A DNA stretch of 5,890 nt, taken from an uncultured Verrucomicrobiota bacterium. GTDB taxonomy: Bacteria > Verrucomicrobiota > Verrucomicrobiia > Limisphaerales > UBA9464. This document shows positions 4,844 through 5,890 of the stretch, in pieces. The translations under genes and the position numbers were made by a program. The number at the start of each line of letters is the position of its first letter. Position 1 is the stretch's first letter. The notes under the pieces are model-generated. The model had not been told where the DNA came from, did no database searches, and saw only the letters and a program-made list of their open reading frames with translations. The DNA lies in contig CAIPFS010000140.1 of assembly GCA_903864375.1 (NCBI GenBank), positions 1 to 5,890 of the forward strand. The letters run 5' to 3'.

Positions 4844-5890
4844 CTATGGGGTCCTGCCGCCCCGCGCTTCCTCCACGGTCAACCACGTGCGACCCTCGGG
4901 GGCGATGTGGACGCGCACCGTCATCCGACCGTCCCGTTCGATGGCAACGCGTTGGGCCGGACCGTCCTCGATACGCACCATGCCAGCGTTCGACAAGCCG
5001 GAGTAATACAACGGCAGGGTGAGGTCCCGTTCCACCGTGGACTTCAGGGGATTATGGATCATGACGTAGGCCCGGGTTTCCAGATGGGGGTTAACGTGGA
5101 TGAGATAGTCCACGTCCTGTCCGTCGGGGCGGCGGCCATGAATGATGTCGGATTCGAGGATGTCGCGATGTTTTTTGAAGAAGGAGACCCATTTCTCCAC
5201 CAGGACCTTGGTCGCCTCTGAATCATAGAGGCGAGGGCCACGCCAACAGGCTTGAACTCCGGCACCCAGGGTATTGGCCAGATGCCCTTCATAGGCCGGA
5301 AGATGCTCCGCCAGAGGCTCAATGGTCGCTGCCGCTCCGCCCCCCTGATACTCCGTCAACGGGACGAACATCCATCCTGCCGTTTGAGGTTTGGTCCAGG
5401 TGCCGTCATGGATGTTCTGGCGGCTGTGGATCAGTTGCCGCTCGCGGGGAAGGGAAAAATTATCCTCCCGATAGCCCATGCCCGTCTTGTTGCCGCCCGC
5501 GAGGAAATAGTAGTCCGGTTGATTGACATAGACGCCGCGATCGCGGCACCAGCGGTAGAGACCGGCGTTCATCTCCCAATTGGCCCACTGACTGTCAGCC
5601 ATCCCCCGGTGGCCGGGATGATTGGTGGCGGCACAGACATCACCCGGATAGGGACCATCGTGCTCGAGCAGGTCGAGACCGGTCTGGGTGATGAAGTTGG
5701 TCAGCTTTCGATAATAATTCTGTCCCCAGGTGCTGGCAAAGCAGGGGGCATTGCCGAAAATCGCGCCACCCGGTTTGCCGGTGGACGGATTGATCACGTC
5801 ATTGGTGGGATCAATGCTCCGGCTGCTGAAGAGCGAATAGGCCCCCACCTCCAACCCACGCGCATGGGCGTACTCAACGTCCGACTTGAC
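4844..5890 (-). CDS. alpha-galactosidase-like glycoside hydrolase, C-terminal 348 residues (5' end outside window)
   Basis: The frame is open to the right edge, so the start codon is not in the window; a TTG at 5854 is internal, since family-like sequence (VEYAHARGLEVGAYSL) continues upstream of it. The visible part looks like the second half of a (beta/alpha)8 barrel plus a C-terminal beta-sandwich. LLEHDGPYPGD at about 75-84 has an acidic residue at a strand end, as in clan GH-D nucleophile loops. It is followed by NQPDYYF (123-129), the ATIEPLAEHL and GVQACWRGPRLYDS segments (about 188-224), and a beta-rich tail (from about 260) resembling the C-terminal domain of alpha-galactosidases. From memory, this pattern recurs in large hydrolases annotated as alpha-galactosidase in Planctomycetota, Verrucomicrobiota and Bacteroidota. 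Substrate and catalytic pair are not proven. It is transcribed in the same direction as arsR but is separated by 220 bases holding a hairpin and the ars promoter, so it is probably a separate unit. Confidence 0.75.
   Translation of the reverse strand, partial: VKSDVEYAHARGLEVGAYSLFSSRSIDPTNDVINPSTGKPGGAIFGNAPCFASTWGQNYYRKLTNFITQTGLDLLEHDGPYPGDVCAATNHPGHRGMADSQWANWEMNAGLYRWCRDRGVYVNQPDYYFLAGGNKTGMGYREDNFSLPRERQLIHSRQNIHDGTWTKPQTAGWMFVPLTEYQGGGAAATIEPLAEHLPAYEGHLANTLGAGVQACWRGPRLYDSEATKVLVEKWVSFFKKHRDILESDIIHGRRPDGQDVDYLIHVNPHLETRAYVMIHNPLKSTVERDLTLPLYYSGLSNAGMVRIEDGPAQRVAIERDGRMTVRVHIAPEGRTWLTVEEARGGRTP

Noticed and set aside
1..5890. Defence island, mobile element or CRISPR
   Set aside because: No transposase, integrase, terminal repeats, regularly spaced repeats or tRNA were seen. 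All genes of confident identity are metabolic or resistance genes.

Overview
The window is GC-rich and tightly packed. It reads as a chromosomal segment of a bacterium from the Verrucomicrobiota/Planctomycetota group. That assignment is an inference. It rests on an exported PQQ-type beta-propeller protein with a GP-N-GIS-TET N-terminus, on a large alpha-galactosidase-like hydrolase of a kind common in those phyla, and on the general lack of strong Shine-Dalgarno sequences.

Layout from left to right: (1) bases 1-36 may be the last codons of a rightward gene entering from the left. (2) A gene-poor leader of about 180 bases follows, holding two perfect inverted repeats. (3) A rightward gene encodes a secreted PQQ-like beta-propeller protein of 403 residues (216-1427). 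(4) A short convergent gap follows. (5) A compact leftward arsenic-resistance operon runs arsR (4623-4237), arsC (4214-3762), arsD (3765-3349), arsA (3344-1527). (6) A 220-base intergenic region holds the arsR promoter/operator, a G-rich tract and a strong hairpin. (7) The 3' part of a leftward hydrolase gene runs off the right edge.

The ars operon is a coherent pathway. ArsR senses As(III)/Sb(III) and represses its own promoter, where a 24-bp inverted repeat covers the core promoter. ArsC, of the thioredoxin-coupled low-molecular-weight phosphatase type, reduces arsenate to arsenite. ArsD is the metallochaperone that hands arsenite to ArsA, the two-domain ATPase that normally energises an arsenite permease. 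All key cysteines and P-loops of ArsC, ArsD and ArsA are intact. The genes are spaced by 22 nt, a 4-nt overlap and 4 nt, so they are very probably co-transcribed and partly translationally coupled.

The main surprise is what is missing. No permease gene (arsB or acr3) is present, and the operon ends at arsA against a convergent, unrelated gene. The ArsD-ArsA pair must therefore use a permease encoded elsewhere, or work differently. I see no mobile element, CRISPR array, tRNA or rRNA in the window, and no clearly undescribed system. The remaining points of interest are the operon composition, the cysteine layout of ArsR, and the architecture of the arsR promoter.
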